Of a stretch of 64,000 nt of DNA, positions 51,195 through 63,968 are shown piece by piece. The notes beneath the pieces are model-generated. The model was not told the origin of the DNA. It did not search any database and was given only the letters and a program-made list of their open reading frames with translations. This DNA comes from Paulinella micropora. Taxonomy: Eukaryota; Cercozoa; Imbricatea; Euglyphida. Every line of letters begins with the position of its first letter. Position 1 is the first letter of the stretch. A program made the translations under genes and the position numbers. The stretch is taken from contig BJOX01000350.1 of the NCBI GenBank assembly GCA_009731375.1, forward strand, positions 34,445 to 98,444, in the 5' to 3' direction.

Positions 51195-52925
51195 TCATCT
51201 TCGTCCGTTTCTTTTTTTTTCCATCATGTTTATGCTTAACATATGGTTGATGTATCCTATCTCCCCCACTCCCTCTTCCCCTTCTTCTTCGTCAAGAGCA
51301 GCAGACTCTTCATCTGAACCAGGAGTTTCAGATTCCTCTCCTTCTTCTTCAGAGTTGCTGGAAGAAGAGGAATCAGAACCTCCAGGACCTGCGTTTGGAC
51401 TAATCATCTTTGCTTTTGCCGTACTCTTCTTGATGAAATCAGATGCTTTTAGCTTTCTCTTCTCCTTCCCTCCCCTTTCTTTCTGTCGTCTCATCTTTCT
51501 TCTCCCTTTTCTGCCTTCCTTAGTCTTACCTTTCAGACTTATCTCTCCTACCCCCTTAGCTAAGGTGACTATCATAGCTGCCTTTCTCCTTATGGGGCAG
51601 TTTACGGGGACATGCCCATCTTGGGGGCATTCAGGAAGTTTACAAGGGACGATGCATATCTTGATCTGGTGATCCCCGTGACAGTTGAAACAACCTTCCT
51701 TATGGGGTACTTTTCCTGCTTGCATTGGTTTCCCATAAGGTTAACTGAGATAGGGTCGCTCTTCGTACCAGAACCAGATGAGGCCTTAGATGACAGGGAG
51801 CGGTAACCACCCCCCGATGCATAAAGCTTCTTCATCTTTGACTTAGATTCCTCAGTCTGAGCTATCTGTTCTATCACCTTCACAAAGGACTCCCAAGCAG
51901 GTCGTTCCTCTGGGAGGAGGCTGGTGACCTTGTTACGGTAAGTATCGAATTCAGACAGATGCTCGATCTTTTTCATAATCATCTCTGTCTTTACAAGTTC
52001 AGGGTATGGCACTCTCATGACTGACTCCTGATCTGCTATGTTGCTATGAAAGAGAGTGAGCAAAGATCTCACGTCTTGAACCCTCTTGGGATAAGAATAC
52101 TCAAGGAAATCTTGACGTTCTTTCCACTTGACGAGATCAAGTCCGCCGTATCGTTTTCTCAACGCCATGAAACTGAATTGATTGTGTTTCATCTTTCTTC
52201 TTTCCTCAACCTGCTGATAATATCTGTCGATACGGATCCGAAGATAGGATTAGGTCTAGATTCAGCAGTTAGAACAGAAATTTCAGCAGAGCTTTTCTGT
52301 TCAGTAGTCGCTGAGGTAGAGCAGAGCTAGAAGAAGGAGGACTGTCTTTGTGTTCTCGCTTGACAGATGAGGTGGCGCTAGAGGAAGCACTACTACGTTC
52401 CTTTTTGACGTTAACAGGTCTCTTATTCTCTCCCTGTCCCTGATTTTCTGTTTCTCTTTCTGCGCTAGGAGATAGAAATGTTCGTTGGGTGGTGTGTCAG
52501 GGTGATCATAAGAGCTTACCTGCTTTGCCTGCACATACAAAGGGTGTTTCCTGTGAGGGGTAGTTCACCTATCCCTATTGGATCATGGATAGCCAAAGTA
52601 GCTAGAAACCCATACTCCCAGTTATCCCAGTCTGTGTCTCTACTGTTAAATACATATGGTGGGGGATCCACTTTGAACCCTTTGTGTACCGATGTCTCGA
52701 ACATGGGGTAAGCCATGTACTTAGACCAAAGTGCGCAAGATAGGAGTTAAACTCAACTACCAATAAATTCCTACCGTTAAGTAGAAATGGGGGGATTATT
52801 ATTAGGGATGAAGCAGTTTGGTGTGCCTGTGCTATGCTGTCTAGCCACAAGACACGTTTGAGGTGGGTGCCTTCAGCCTGCCCACGAAATGTTGTCGACT
52901 GCCTGCTGCACGTCGACCCTTGCAC
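51195..52925 (-). pseudogene. copia gag region
   Basis: Three frames: 52925-52516 (PPPYVFNSRDTDWDNWEYGFLA), 52192-51602 (MALRKRYGGLDLVKWKERQDFLEYS..LLPEERPAWESFVKV) and 51725-51195. The last starts with a zinc-knuckle-like CFNCHGDHQIKICIVPCKLPEC and ends in an acidic Ser/Glu region. This is the layout of copia gag, and it is broken. Confidence 0.65.
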
Positions 52926-53720
52926 TTATCTGTTGAAAGCCAAATGCCTCTCCTTCCAGACTTTGTGCAACTGATTAAAGCTGGTAACGCAGAGTTCGCT
53001 AATCAAGGCTCGATAACTTTCAACTGTTAGACCACTATTCTTAATATAATGACCTATGATAGCTACAACACTCAAACAGCAGTACTACAGCTTTAATACT
53101 AGAAAAGGCGCCAACAGAACACGCCACGTAACTTGACTGGCCGGATCGGAAGTAATGGCTATACCGACACCGTTACTCTGATACGGCCGGTCCTTAACTA
53201 TTAATTAAGATTATAGTTCCAACAGTCGAATTGGTGTAAAAGAAAAACAGGTATGTGACTCCACTCAAGTTTGCCGGTTCTGGATGAAAATGTTGAATAT
53301 ATTTATTGATGTCTATCCTTTGAATAAAACCGATTCAATCCACTCCGCTAGTAACACAATCCACTGCTCTTACATTAATATAAATCAGGATTAAAGATGA
53401 TAGGAAAATGTGGAAGACTAGACGGCGGAGCCAGAAACAACCAAGGCAAACACCAGCCAATGCCCGTGGTCTGGCCTAACGATCACTTCAATATATATAT
53501 TCTTGTCTAAAAACTTGAAAGTATACCGGTTACTAAAAGTATTATTATCGTTACCCTGTTAAGAGGGTCATTAATATTAACAGCCTCTTACTGTGTCGGC
53601 CTGTGTTGACACAGCCGGGGATATCATTGCCATGATAAAGTAGCACATATTTACCTATCTGCGCCTACAACTGATTTACTACTGGAACGAACGAGTGACT
53701 GGCTATGATTTTCTTTCTTT
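52926..53720. other. non-coding stretch, possible copia 5' LTR/leader
   Basis: AT-rich sequence lacking credible ORFs. It lies where the 5' LTR of the minus-strand copia element should be, but I saw no copy of it near 45 kb. Confidence 0.35.
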
Positions 53721-53916
53721 CTTTTTTCTTTCTTTCTTTCTTTTTTATTATTTTTTTTAATTTATTTATTTATTCATTTTATTTACAGTTTTCCCCTTTT
53801 TTTAAAGTTCATTGAAGTTTACTAGTTTTCTATATATATGTTTATGCCTTCGCTTTCCCCTTCCGTTGTAAAATGTCCTTCAAGTTTTTTTATGTGTGTG
53901 GTTGTGTGTCACTGAC

Positions 53917-53956
<40 letters not shown>

Positions 53957-54861
53957 TATGTGTGTATGTGTGTGTATGTATGTGGTTGCCACGGTGTCAC
54001 AGTGTATGTATGTTTTGTGTGTGTGCGTGTGTGTGTGTGTGTGTGTATGTGTGTGGACGGTATGTATTTATGTATGTATGTCACAGTGTACTAATCATGT
54101 ATGCATGCATGTATGCATGTTCAACTTGTATGTATGTTTGCCAGTGGGGGACTGTGTGATCGGACCGGGGGGAGGGACGCATGTTTTGGCCTACACTGGT
54201 GGAGTGCTTAGTATGTCTCGGGTTTGTGGTCTGTATCATATGGGCTACATGCCCGAGGCGTGCTAAGCTCACTCCAGTTTGAGCCTTACGTGCATCCTTC
54301 CCTGCCTCCATAAGTTCTCATAATCACAAGGGGGGAGGAAGCCGAGCAATTTACCACTTCGGGCATTACGACCATGATATGACCAGTTTCTTACTCGTGA
54401 TGTATTTTTCACTTTACTATGTATGCCTTAGCATCCCTTCTTTTCCTCATTTTTCCTCATCGTATCCTTGCGGTTGCCTGTTTTTGCCTGCGAAGTTATT
54501 TTATTTCTTCCGTTATATATTAATATATATATTATATAGATATATATATTTGATTTATCTCGTATACTACCTATTTATGTTTTTTATCACTTTTATCATT
54601 TAACTACTGAATCTCACCATGAGTTTACTACATTATTCATCAAAGATTCAAAGTGACTGTGACTGAAAAAGAAAAAAAAAAAAAAAAAAGCCAGGAGTGC
54701 CACTCAGTGATTGCATGAAATTCAAATTACAGGTACAACAGTTCATGTCCAAGACCTTTCGAGTCTTTAGTCCCAGGACCCTTCCATCCTTGAGTTGAAT
54801 TTCCGCAAGAGTTTGTCATATTGTCACACTTATGATACTACAGTTCATGTAATTCGAAATC
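53721..54861. repeat. TTTC/(GT)n/ATGT microsatellites and AT-rich spacer
   Basis: TTTC repeat at 53710-53745, (GT)n at 53919-53955 and 54017-54055, ATGT types to 54140, then unique AT-rich DNA with a poly-A tract at 54669-54690. No gene seen. Confidence 0.8.
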
Positions 54862-54933
54862 ATGATAAATATTAGTACTGACAGTCCTTTTGTTGGAACT
54901 TTCGCTTCGTCGCAGAAGATAATGAATCTTGTT

Positions 54934-54972
54934 CAAGAAGAAGAAGAAGAAGAAGAAGAAGAAGAAGAAGAA

Positions 54973-55004
<32 letters not shown>

Positions 55005-55015
55005 AGGAAGCAGCA

Positions 55016-55071
<56 letters not shown>

Positions 55072-55144
55072 CTTACTAAGCAGCAGTTACGAAGTAGTGG
55101 TAGTAGTTACTAAGTAGTAGCAGTAGTAGCAGCAGCAGCAGCAT

Positions 55145-55207
<63 letters not shown>

Positions 55208-55215
55208 CGGTACTA
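54934..55215. repeat. (GAA)n, (GTA)n and (GCA)n triplet repeats
   Basis: GAA repeat at 54936-55008, GTA repeat at 55017-55070, GCA at 55125-55168 and GTA again to 55206. The last two lie within or just beyond the C-terminal coding region of the phosphatase (poly-Ala/Thr). Confidence 0.9.
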
Positions 55216-57020
55216 GAAGTGGCACGAGAAGTAGCCGCAGCAGCAGCAGCAGAGGAGGAGGAAGAAAAAGAAGAAGATGAAGTTGAAACAGAAGGTATGA
55301 GAGGAGGTGGGCTGAGGGCTCGCAGCTGTGCTTCAAATCCAGGGTTGGGTCTGATGTCGGGTTTGATTTTTTTGACTATCCTATGCGCATCCTCATACTG
55401 CAGTGAGTATTTCATCATGAGGTAAGCGATGACAACGCTGGCGGAGCGTGATACACCTGCGTTGCAATGCACAAGCACTCCACCAGCTGTCTGTTTGCCG
55501 GACTCGTACCACGGGATGGGCAGCCCCGTGTCCGGTGCGTGGTCCTGCTGCAAGCCCGGCCGGCCAGGCATGCGCTGCCAAGACATAACGGTCCTTGCTG
55601 GCTCCCTGCCGTGCAGAGCGATTGCGTTCATCAGAAGCGGGCTTTGGGGTAGCAGGGACTTGGGTAACTGCGCAACGCCTCTCCAACAACGATGTTTGCG
55701 ATCCACGCTCGCAACATATCCCTGCCATGCACACACAAGAGGTGGGTCGGAAATCACACACGAGAGATTTCTTTGCTGCTCCATCTTTCTCCGAAGACCC
55801 AAGGTTGCTCTGTGAATGCGCAAGCGTGTCGGACCGTCAGCTGTGACTGAGAGGCGACGGACTTGCCCTGCCCGTCTCGCTGGCGCACACAGTGGTGCCC
55901 GCTGGGAGAGAGATCCACTCCAGTGCACTGCTTCGTCTTGACAGAGAAGAGGCTGAGCGCAACAACCTATGCAGCTACATTTGTCGACCAGACAACAGCC
56001 GGAACAGAGAGCGCTCACCTCATGCTCGCGAAGCCGGTCCGTCGGACCAGCTGGACAGGAGGGCGCGGCAGGGTTATCGTGAAACGGTGCCAGCACGCGG
56101 ATCTCCAGGTGGTCCTCACTTCCCCTGTCCCTGATCACCAAGCTCACCCACTCGGTCGGCGGCAGCCTTTGACCATCCCAGGTGCATGTGATCTCCACTT
56201 GGGCACTTCTGGACTGTCTGTGCCCTTTCTCGGTGTTTCCTGTCGGCTGTCGAGCGTCGCTGGCGGGTCCTGCTGACGTTTTGAGATCGACAGGTGTGAC
56301 CAGGGCGTGGTTGATGAACTCGAAACAAGGGCCAAAAGCATCGTCCAGCTTGGTTCGGTCCGTATCCAGCAAGGGAACATTGAGGTAGTTGAATTGGTCC
56401 GGGAACGCGTTCGGGATGCCTAAGATATTCACGGCATGACTCGTGGGCAAGCAGATAGTGACGGAATGTCATACTTTCTCATTCAATTGTAGCATCCTCT
56501 TCTCTCCCCTTCCCTATTTAAGGATTTTTTTTTGTTTTGCCTTGCTATCTTTCTTTTGATGATTTCTTTGGCAGCGCCTGTGCAGCTTACCTGTGGCCAC
56601 GTTCAGAATGTGCGTTACGCCCAAGGACCGCAGCCCCGCTATATTGACGGCCTGTGTCACACCGCCAGTTCAACAGAAAACCAATCTTTTTGGGTGTATG
56701 GTGTGAATCAAAGTGAAGCGAGGATGGAAAGTGAAGCGAGGATGGGAGTTTGTTACCGCGTCCTGGGAGCCCACGAAAAGGTTGAGGCAGGGCAGAGCTC
56801 GATACAGCATAGGATCTGAGGCGGCCTCGATCAGGATGTGTGTCTCGCTGTTGTCTGCGTTGCTTGGCTGCTTATAAGGCCTGGTGCACTGCTCATCGGC
56901 GAAGAGGCGCCCGTTGGACTCGAAGGCCACGTCCCCGTTGCGCAATCGCACCCTCGTGTAGGCGCGCTTGGCCAAGGACCTCTTCTTTCGCTGCAGCGCC
57001 GCCTCCAGACCCAACGCCAT
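55110..57020 (-). CDS. dual-specificity protein phosphatase (DUSP19-like), four exons
   Basis: Predicted exons are 57020-56757, 56651-56591, 56419-56301 and 55490-55110, all with GT/AG borders and matching phases. Exon 1 starts MALGLEAALQRKKR and ends LNLFVGSQDA. Exon 2 gives SLGVTHILNVAT. Exon 3 gives NAFPDQFNYLNVPLLD..FGPCFEFINHA, with the general-acid Asp. Exon 4 has the P-loop VHCNAGVSRSASVV and ends in a low-complexity Ser/Ala/Thr tail. This is the order of the DUSP19/atypical DSP fold. Introns are 105, 171 and 810 nt. It removes phosphate from Tyr and Ser/Thr, probably in MAP-kinase signalling by family analogy. The exact C-terminus is uncertain in the triplet repeats. Confidence 0.78.
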
Positions 57021-57065
57021 GGCGAAGCACACCTGCGCACTTGAGGAAGCTGAGGCAGCAGCTGT

Positions 57066-57440
57066 GTATGTATGTATGTATGTATGTATGTATCTATTGT
57101 ATTGTATGAATTGTATGAATTGTATGTATGTATGTCTTGTATGTATGTATGTGTGTATGTATGTATGTATGTATGTGCGTATGTATGTATGTATGTATGT
57201 ATGTATGTATGTATGTATGGTATATATTGTATGTATTCTATGTATTCTATTTATTGTATGCATATGTATGTATTGTATATATTGTATGTATTCTATGTAT
57301 TCTATGTATTGTATGTATTGTATGTAGTATTGTATGTATTGTATGTATTGTATGTAGTATTGTATGTATTGTATGTATTTATGTATTGTATGTATTGTAT
57401 GTATTATCTGTGTTGTATGTATTGTATGTATTGTATGTAT
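57066..57440. repeat. ATGT / TATTG microsatellite
   Basis: ATGT repeat to ~57220, then ATTGTATGT-type repeat to ~57440, directly upstream of the phosphatase start. Confidence 0.9.
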
Positions 57441-58504
57441 AAACCAATATCCCATCTAAATTCAGCGTAGAAATGGAAAACATCGAGTCAGAAACATAGA
57501 ATTTATAGTATCTATATCAAATTTGGCATAGAAAACAAACCAACTAATTCAATTTCTAAGCTATAGAGTAATATCTCATCTAGATGGATCAAACAGACCA
57601 GGAGCTAATATAAGTACTAATTCAATATCTACATGAACTAGATTCTAGTTCAGATAAGATTTTTGGGGCGTCGTTGATAGAGTTGTTCACGACGCAACTA
57701 CGCGATAATTATTTATTCAAAATGGCGTAGCGTGCAGAAAAGCACCAATCGTTGTCGCGAAATAGCATATGGGCTCGGTCAGGACATTTGCACCGACTCG
57801 CCTCCGGCTCGTCTGAGCAAACTGTCCCAACCTTGCCAACATATTTACTATTTCCAGCTCGCTACAGTATTAGCTATTTTGACGCCCTTTATCCTAGTGT
57901 TTTCAAATGTGTTGCAGACTTGTTGCTATACTTTACAGACTCTTGTCAGGGGGTACGTGTACCAACGAAGCATTTTCTCTTTTTCTCGTTTTATGTGAAC
58001 AGATAAGTACTTAGATGTTAACATTATTTTAGTTGGGTGAAAATCCTGAAAATTAGAGCAACACTCAACTATCCATCCATACATCCATCCAGTGGCATGA
58101 GCTGGCATGGCATCCATGCAATACATACAATACATACAATACAACAATAACAAAACAAACAATATATACAACACATACAATACATACAATACATACAAGT
58201 ACTCATACAATACATACAAGTCAAAATGGCGTCATGTGTGCAGAAAAACAGATAAGCAAACTACTTTTTTTGGGAAGTGATTCGGGAGAAATATCCAGCG
58301 CTCCAAAAGGTTCCGCAATGGCTCGCACAATGGGTCACAGCGCTTCACTACACCATTCAGGCCGGGCCCAGAACCTTATTTTTCCGTATTTTTCACATTT
58401 TTTTCCCGCTGGGTAATAAGTAAAGTTGCTCCGGCCTAACCGCAAAGATTTCTTTTATTCAGAGTGGCTGTGGCTGTATCGTTGTGAGGATCTAGCGCCC
58501 AGCC
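57441..58504. other. intergenic region between DUSP and TFDP genes
   Basis: AT-rich with ATCC and ATACA short repeats at 58068-58220. It should contain the divergent promoters of the flanking genes. TTTCCGCAATGG-like GC-poor motifs are not diagnostic and no clear E2F site was identified. Confidence 0.4.
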
Positions 58505-59694
58505 ATGGCGCTGGCAAAACTGGCGGCACAAGCAGACATGCAGGGCCACAGTTTCCAGGTAAGATCCCTCGTTTTTTTCACTCGTTTTTGCCCCTCAAAA
58601 TCGAGGTCGAGAGGGATTAGTTTTTGTGCTTTTCGTCTTTCCGTCCATGTGAACTCACGAGCATGCTCCAAATAGGCTTCTCCTGCAAGTGCCAAGAAAC
58701 GAAAGACAAGCTCCATAAGCTCGGATCCTGAACCACCCTCACCCAAGTAATCCATAGATTTGCCTTTAATATCGCTTTTTCGGCTTATGTACCACTTAAA
58801 ATTTACTAAAACACAATACATGTAAGTGATTTGCGAAAAAACGTCTGCATGCCTGCTTGGTCAGTCTACCGCATATCAATTGAGCTTACTTTAGCACACA
58901 GTAGCATGTCAAACTTGCAGCCGTCTATTGCATCATACTGCTAATATCTTTCTGAAGATTTTCTTTTGAGAAAACATTTTCTCTTTTTCCTCTAGGATCA
59001 GAGTGCAGAAGCCCAGATGTTCTTGTGACGAAACATTCTCTCTTTTTTCTGTTCAGAGCGAAGAAGAAGCGTGGCTCTCGCGTCAACAAAGGCCTGAGAC
59101 ACTTCAGCATAAAAGTTTGCGAAAAACTTTCGCAGACAGGAGAAACAACGTACAACGAGATAGCAGAGCTGCTTGTTGCAGAATCTCGGCCCTCTCCACA
59201 AGAGCTTGCAGCTGTCAAAGGCTACGATGAGAAAAACATTCGGCGTCGAATCTACGATGCTCTGAACGTTTTGATGGCGATGGACATAATCCAAAAGGTA
59301 TCTTACTTCGTCAAGTTATTTATGACTTCACTGTCTATGTCGCAGGATAAGAAGAAAATCCGATGGCAAGGGATTAAATTTGCAGATGGAAACAACGCCG
59401 ATTCCGCTTCGGATTCTGAAGCTGCCAGGGAGACGCCCAACCTGAAGGTGCAGATTTGGTTGAATGGCAAAATAAAACAATAAATGCTCTGTTTAAACAG
59501 AACCAGAAGGAGGAGACGCTTGAGCGCATCCACAAGAAAAAACAACTTCTAGAAGAGATGACTTACGAATTCATAGCGCGAAAGGTTTCTTCTTCTCTTT
59601 CCTTCTTTCTTCTGCTTTCTCTTCTTCTTTCCTTGCTGTTGTGTTTTGCTGTTGTTGTACTGTTGTTACTGTGCTTGGGGTGGTTTCATTTTGT

Positions 59695-59752
<58 letters not shown>

Positions 59753-59828
59753 GAAGAAATAGAGAATAGAGAGAGATTGGTTAGATTGATAGATACAGAC
59801 AGACAGGCATATAGACAGACAGAGACAG

Positions 59829-59859
<31 letters not shown>

Positions 59860-60069
59860 GATAGATAGATAGATAGGTAGATAGATGCAGATGGATAGAT
59901 AGATAGGTAGATGGGTAGATAGAGATGCAGATGGATAGATAGATAGGTAGATGGGTAGATAGGTATAGAAGAAATAGAGAATAGAGATAAGACTGGTTAG
60001 ATTGATAGATAGCAGAAAGACAGGTAGATAGACACACAGATAGACAAACAGATAGACAGACAGACAGAT

Positions 60070-60108
<39 letters not shown>

Positions 60109-60265
60109 CTAGATAGATTAGATAGATTAGATAGATTAGATAGGTTAGATAGATTAGCTAGACTAGAGGATTAGATAGACTAGATAGATTAGATAGATTA
60201 GATAGATTAGACAGATTAGATAGATTATAGATTAGATAGATTAGATAGATTAGATAGATTAGATA

Positions 60266-60298
<33 letters not shown>

Positions 60299-60445
60299 GA
60301 TAGATAGCTGGATGGATAGATGGATAGATAGGTAGATACGTAGATAGGTAGATGGGTAGATAGGTAATCGGTGGGTGGGTAGGTAGGTAGTTAGGTAGAC
60401 AGATCGACAGACAGACTAGATAGAGAGATAGATAGATAGATAGAT

Positions 60446-60506
<61 letters not shown>

Positions 60507-60573
60507 GGATAGATGGATAGATAGATAGGTAGGTAGGTAGATAGGTAGGTAGATAGGTAGATAGATAGGTAGG

Positions 60574-60648
<75 letters not shown>

Positions 60649-60649
60649 G

Positions 60650-60680
<31 letters not shown>

Positions 60681-60719
60681 GGATAGATAGATAGATAGAT
60701 AGATAAGATAAGATAAGAT

Positions 60720-60751
<32 letters not shown>

Positions 60752-60918
60752 GGTATAGTTAGATAGAGGTATAGATAGATAGAGGTATAGATAGATAGAG
60801 GTATAGATAGATAGAGGTAAAGATAGATAGATAGATAGATAGATAGGTAGATAAATGGATAGATAGATAGATAGATAGATAGATAGGTAGATAGATAGAT
60901 AGATGGATAGATGGATGG

Positions 60919-60949
<31 letters not shown>

Positions 60950-61048
60950 TAGATAGAGAGATAGATAGATAGGTAGATAGAGAGATCGAAAGATCGGGAG
61001 AGAGATCGGGAGAGAGAGATCGGAAGAGAGAGATCGGGAGAGAGAGAG

Positions 61049-61089
<41 letters not shown>

Positions 61090-61196
61090 TAGATAGATAG
61101 ATATAGATAGATAGATTGATAGATAGATAGATAGATAGATAGAGAGATAGATAAAGAGATAGATAAAGAGATAGATAGATATAGATAGATATAGAT

Positions 61197-61233
<37 letters not shown>

Positions 61234-61273
61234 GATAGATAGATAGATAGATAGATAGATAGCTAACTAGATC

Positions 61274-61321
<48 letters not shown>

Positions 61322-61702
61322 TAGAGAGAGAGAGATCAAGAGAGATGGTCGGATCGGGAGATCAGTCGGATCGGATCGGATCGGTCCGGATCGGATCGGT
61401 CGGATCGGATCGGATCGGATCGGTCCGGATCGGTCGGATCGGATCGGATCGGTCGGATCGGATCGGATCCGATCCGGATCGGATCGATAGGTCGATACAT
61501 CGATCGGTCGATCGGTCGATCGGTCGATCGATCGATGAATCTAACCGATCGATCGATCTATCTCTCTATCTATCTCTCTATCTATCTCTCTATCTATCTC
61601 TCTATCTATCTCTCTCTATATCTCTCTCTCTATCTCTCTCCCTATCTCTCTCCCTATCTCTCTCTATCTATCTATATATCTATCTATCTATCTATCTACC
61701 TA

Positions 61703-61745
<43 letters not shown>

Positions 61746-61746
61746 A

Positions 61747-61801
<55 letters not shown>

Positions 61802-61831
61802 ATCTATCTATCTGTCTGTGTAGATAGGTAG

Positions 61832-61886
<55 letters not shown>

Positions 61887-61887
61887 C

Positions 61888-61922
<35 letters not shown>

Positions 61923-61956
61923 GTTGGTAGGGGTAGGTAGGCAGGCAGGCAGGCAG

Positions 61957-62000
<44 letters not shown>

Positions 62001-62244
62001 TTTTTAAANNNNNNNNNNNNNNNNNNNNNNNNNNNNNNNNNNNNNNNNNNNNNNNNNNNNNNNNNNNNNNNNNNNNNNNNNNNNNNNNNNNNNNNNNNNN
62101 NNNNNNNNNNNNNNNNNNNNNNNNNNNNNNNNNNNNNNNNNNNNNNNNNNNNNNNNNNNNNNNNNNNNNNNNNNNNNNNNNNNNNNNNNNNNNNNNNNNN
62201 NNNNNNNNNNNNNNNNNNNNNNNNNNNNNNNNNNNNNNNNNNNN

Positions 62245-62314
<70 letters not shown>

Positions 62315-62536
62315 GAGAGAGAGAGAGAGAGATTTCTTCAAGTTATGATCACATCCAGTCGTACAGGAGCATCAATATCTCATTACCTTTCCGCTTGTCT
62401 ATTGTTCCCTCGGTCTGTAACTTAGACATTAATAGAACGGAACGGAAAGCCAGAGTCTTTGCTGCATCATAAAGACAAGCTCCACCGACCATTTATCATC
62501 ATCAACACGTCTCCGGTCACGGAAGTTACCTGCGAG
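58505..62536 (+). CDS. TFDP: transcription factor DP (E2F partner), partial
   Basis: Predicted exons in phase: 58505-58558 ([18 protein letters not shown]), 58996-59024, 59057-59297, 59346-59447, 59501-59584 and 62426-62536, continuing beyond. The winged-helix DNA-binding domain is [15 protein letters not shown]....[11 protein letters not shown] and [21 protein letters not shown], with the RRxYD signature, then KKKIRWQGI. The dimerisation coiled coil is [16 protein letters not shown], continued in the last exon by TLIERN and [15 protein letters not shown], the conserved DP box. DP pairs with E2F to control cell-cycle genes. Introns are short (32, 48 and 53 nt) except one of ~2.8 kb filled with microsatellite. 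The C-terminal exons after 62536 were not found. Confidence 0.85.
59585..62425 (+). repeat. giant microsatellite intron of TFDP
   Basis: (GA)n at 59699-59750, then GATA/GATTA/GGTA types to ~61340, an (ATCGG)-type block at ~61345-61545 and (ATCT)n/(ATAG)n to 61925, then a poly-G run on both sides of an N-gap. Flanking exons are in phase, so this lies in an intron. Confidence 0.85.
62009..62244. other. assembly gap (236 N) between poly-G runs
   Basis: Ns flanked by ~40 G on the left and ~70 G on the right. Long poly-G runs often mark sequencing failure, so the length here is unreliable. Confidence 0.97.
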
Positions 62537-62561
62537 GTAATTTTTGCTTTTCTTTGCTTTC

Positions 62562-62598
<37 letters not shown>

Positions 62599-62929
62599 CA
62601 TTTTATTTTATCTATTTATTGTGAATTTTTTTTTCATTCATTCATAAAATCGTTTGTTTATGTATTTGGTTACTTATTTGTTTATTTTGTTCATTATTTA
62701 TTCTCTTTGTTCGTATCTTGTTTGTTCTTTAGTTGGCATATTTTCTGTCTCTTTTCTAATTTGTTAGTGAAAATTGTTTAATTTCTTCTATTTTCGTGGA
62801 TTTACTTTTTAACATATATATATATATAATATTATATAATATTAAATTTATTATTACATTTATTATCCCTGAAAGGTGTTGGGAGTAGGGGGTGGGGGGT
62901 GTGGGGGGAGGGGCAAAATGGAAATTGTG

Positions 62930-62930
<1 letters not shown>
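62537..62930. other. AT-rich TFDP intron sequence
   Basis: Starts with GTAATTTTTG after the last recognised exon. (TTTA)n at 62560-62592 and (AT)n near 62812-62830. No exon seen. Confidence 0.5.
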
Positions 62931-62962
<32 letters not shown>

Positions 62963-62977
62963 TTTTCCCCCCCCTCT

Positions 62978-62987
62978 NNNNNNNNNN
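62978..62987. other. assembly gap (10 N) beside a poly-C run
   Basis: Ten Ns after a ~30-base C-run, another probable sequencing-limited join. Continuity of the TFDP gene across it is not assured. Confidence 0.98.
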
Positions 62988-63958
62988 GGTTTGTGGGAAC
63001 CAGGAGGAGTTGGGAGCTCATATTTGCAGGGCGGCTAGCCCCATACTCGATGTTGATGCTGATATATTTTTTTTGGAATTCGCGCAAATATTTGCGTTAG
63101 GGGAGTGTCCTGCATGCCAAAAGTCCTTGTCTTGTTGGGAGTACTTGCCGGTACGTCCGGCGATTGAACGTACCCCGTCGACAGGGAAGGGGGGGCTCCG
63201 GGGGGCCCTTCCCCCGGAACCCCAGCCCTGCAATTGTACGTACCCGTTTAGGTCGCGGGTGGCACCCAAACCAGAAAATTGAGGTATTTGTGCCACCAGG
63301 TGCCGTTTGCGCACACCAGAGGGATTTAGTGGCTCATATTTCGTGTATCTGACACTTCTTGATGAGCCCTCTTCGAAAATATCAAATTTGTGGTGCCAGG
63401 TGGCGTAAAAACCAGAAAATTCAGGTTTTCGCGCCACCAGGCGCCGTTCGCGCACACCAGAGGGAGTTTGAGGCTGATGTTTGGTGTACCCGACACCTCC
63501 CGGTGAGCTCTCTTGGGAGATCCAAAAAGTTTTGGTGCCGGATGGCACAAAAACCAGAAATTTTAGCCACCAGAGCTTACACTTGCGTTCTGCTGGTACC
63601 TCAGGCAATAGAACGTACCCTGTCGACGGGAAAGGAGGGGTCCGGGGGGGACTCCCCCCAGGAACCCCAGCCCGGCAATTGTACGTACCCCACGCGAATT
63701 CGCCGGCATCAAAATGAATGGCTGAGAATGTTCCACGGCTCTAAGAGTTGTGCCGGAAGGTTTTATGCCGGTTACCTCCGGCAATTGAACGTACCCTGTC
63801 GACTGTGGAAAGTGGGGGTCCGGGGGGCCCTCCCCCCGCGAACCCCAGCCCCGCAATTGTACGTACCCGAAGCAAACATGCCGGCATCAAAATGAATGGC
63901 TGAGATTCCTCCAAGGCGGTAAAAGTTGTCCATGTGAGAATGAGAGGAAAAGCGACCC
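62988..63958. repeat. GC-rich composite repeat array
   Basis: Two interleaved units. A ~90-bp unit occurs at ~63157-63247, 63604-63691 and 63779-63868; it starts GAACGTACCC-GTCGAC and ends GCAATTGTACGTACCC, with a G-rich then C-rich centre (GGTCCGGGGGG..CCCCCC). A ~145-bp unit containing GCGCACACCAGAGGGA occurs at ~63270-63412 and 63413-63557. Open frames across it differ between copies and are not genes. Confidence 0.7.
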
Positions 63959-63968
63959 TGGGAAGGAG

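Larger units (their letters stand above)
45264..52925 (-). mobile_element. Ty1/copia-like retrotransposon, degenerate
   Basis: On the minus strand the order gag, protease, integrase, RT, RNase H identifies the copia class. All coding parts are interrupted by frame changes. LTRs were not recognised on either side. It lies ~1 kb outside the Polinton. Confidence 0.85.

Noticed and set aside
44336-53720. LTR pair bounding the copia element
   Set aside because: I compared both flanks by eye and found no convincing direct repeat, so no LTRs are annotated.
55219-56276. Plus-strand ORFs opposite the phosphatase
   Set aside because: The minus strand has the P-loop HCNAGVSRS and phase-matched exons. 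The plus ORFs have no domain.
63018-63608. 196-aa minus-strand ORF across the GC-rich repeats
   Set aside because: Its frame runs through repeat units that shift frame between copies, so it is a chance ORF in satellite DNA.
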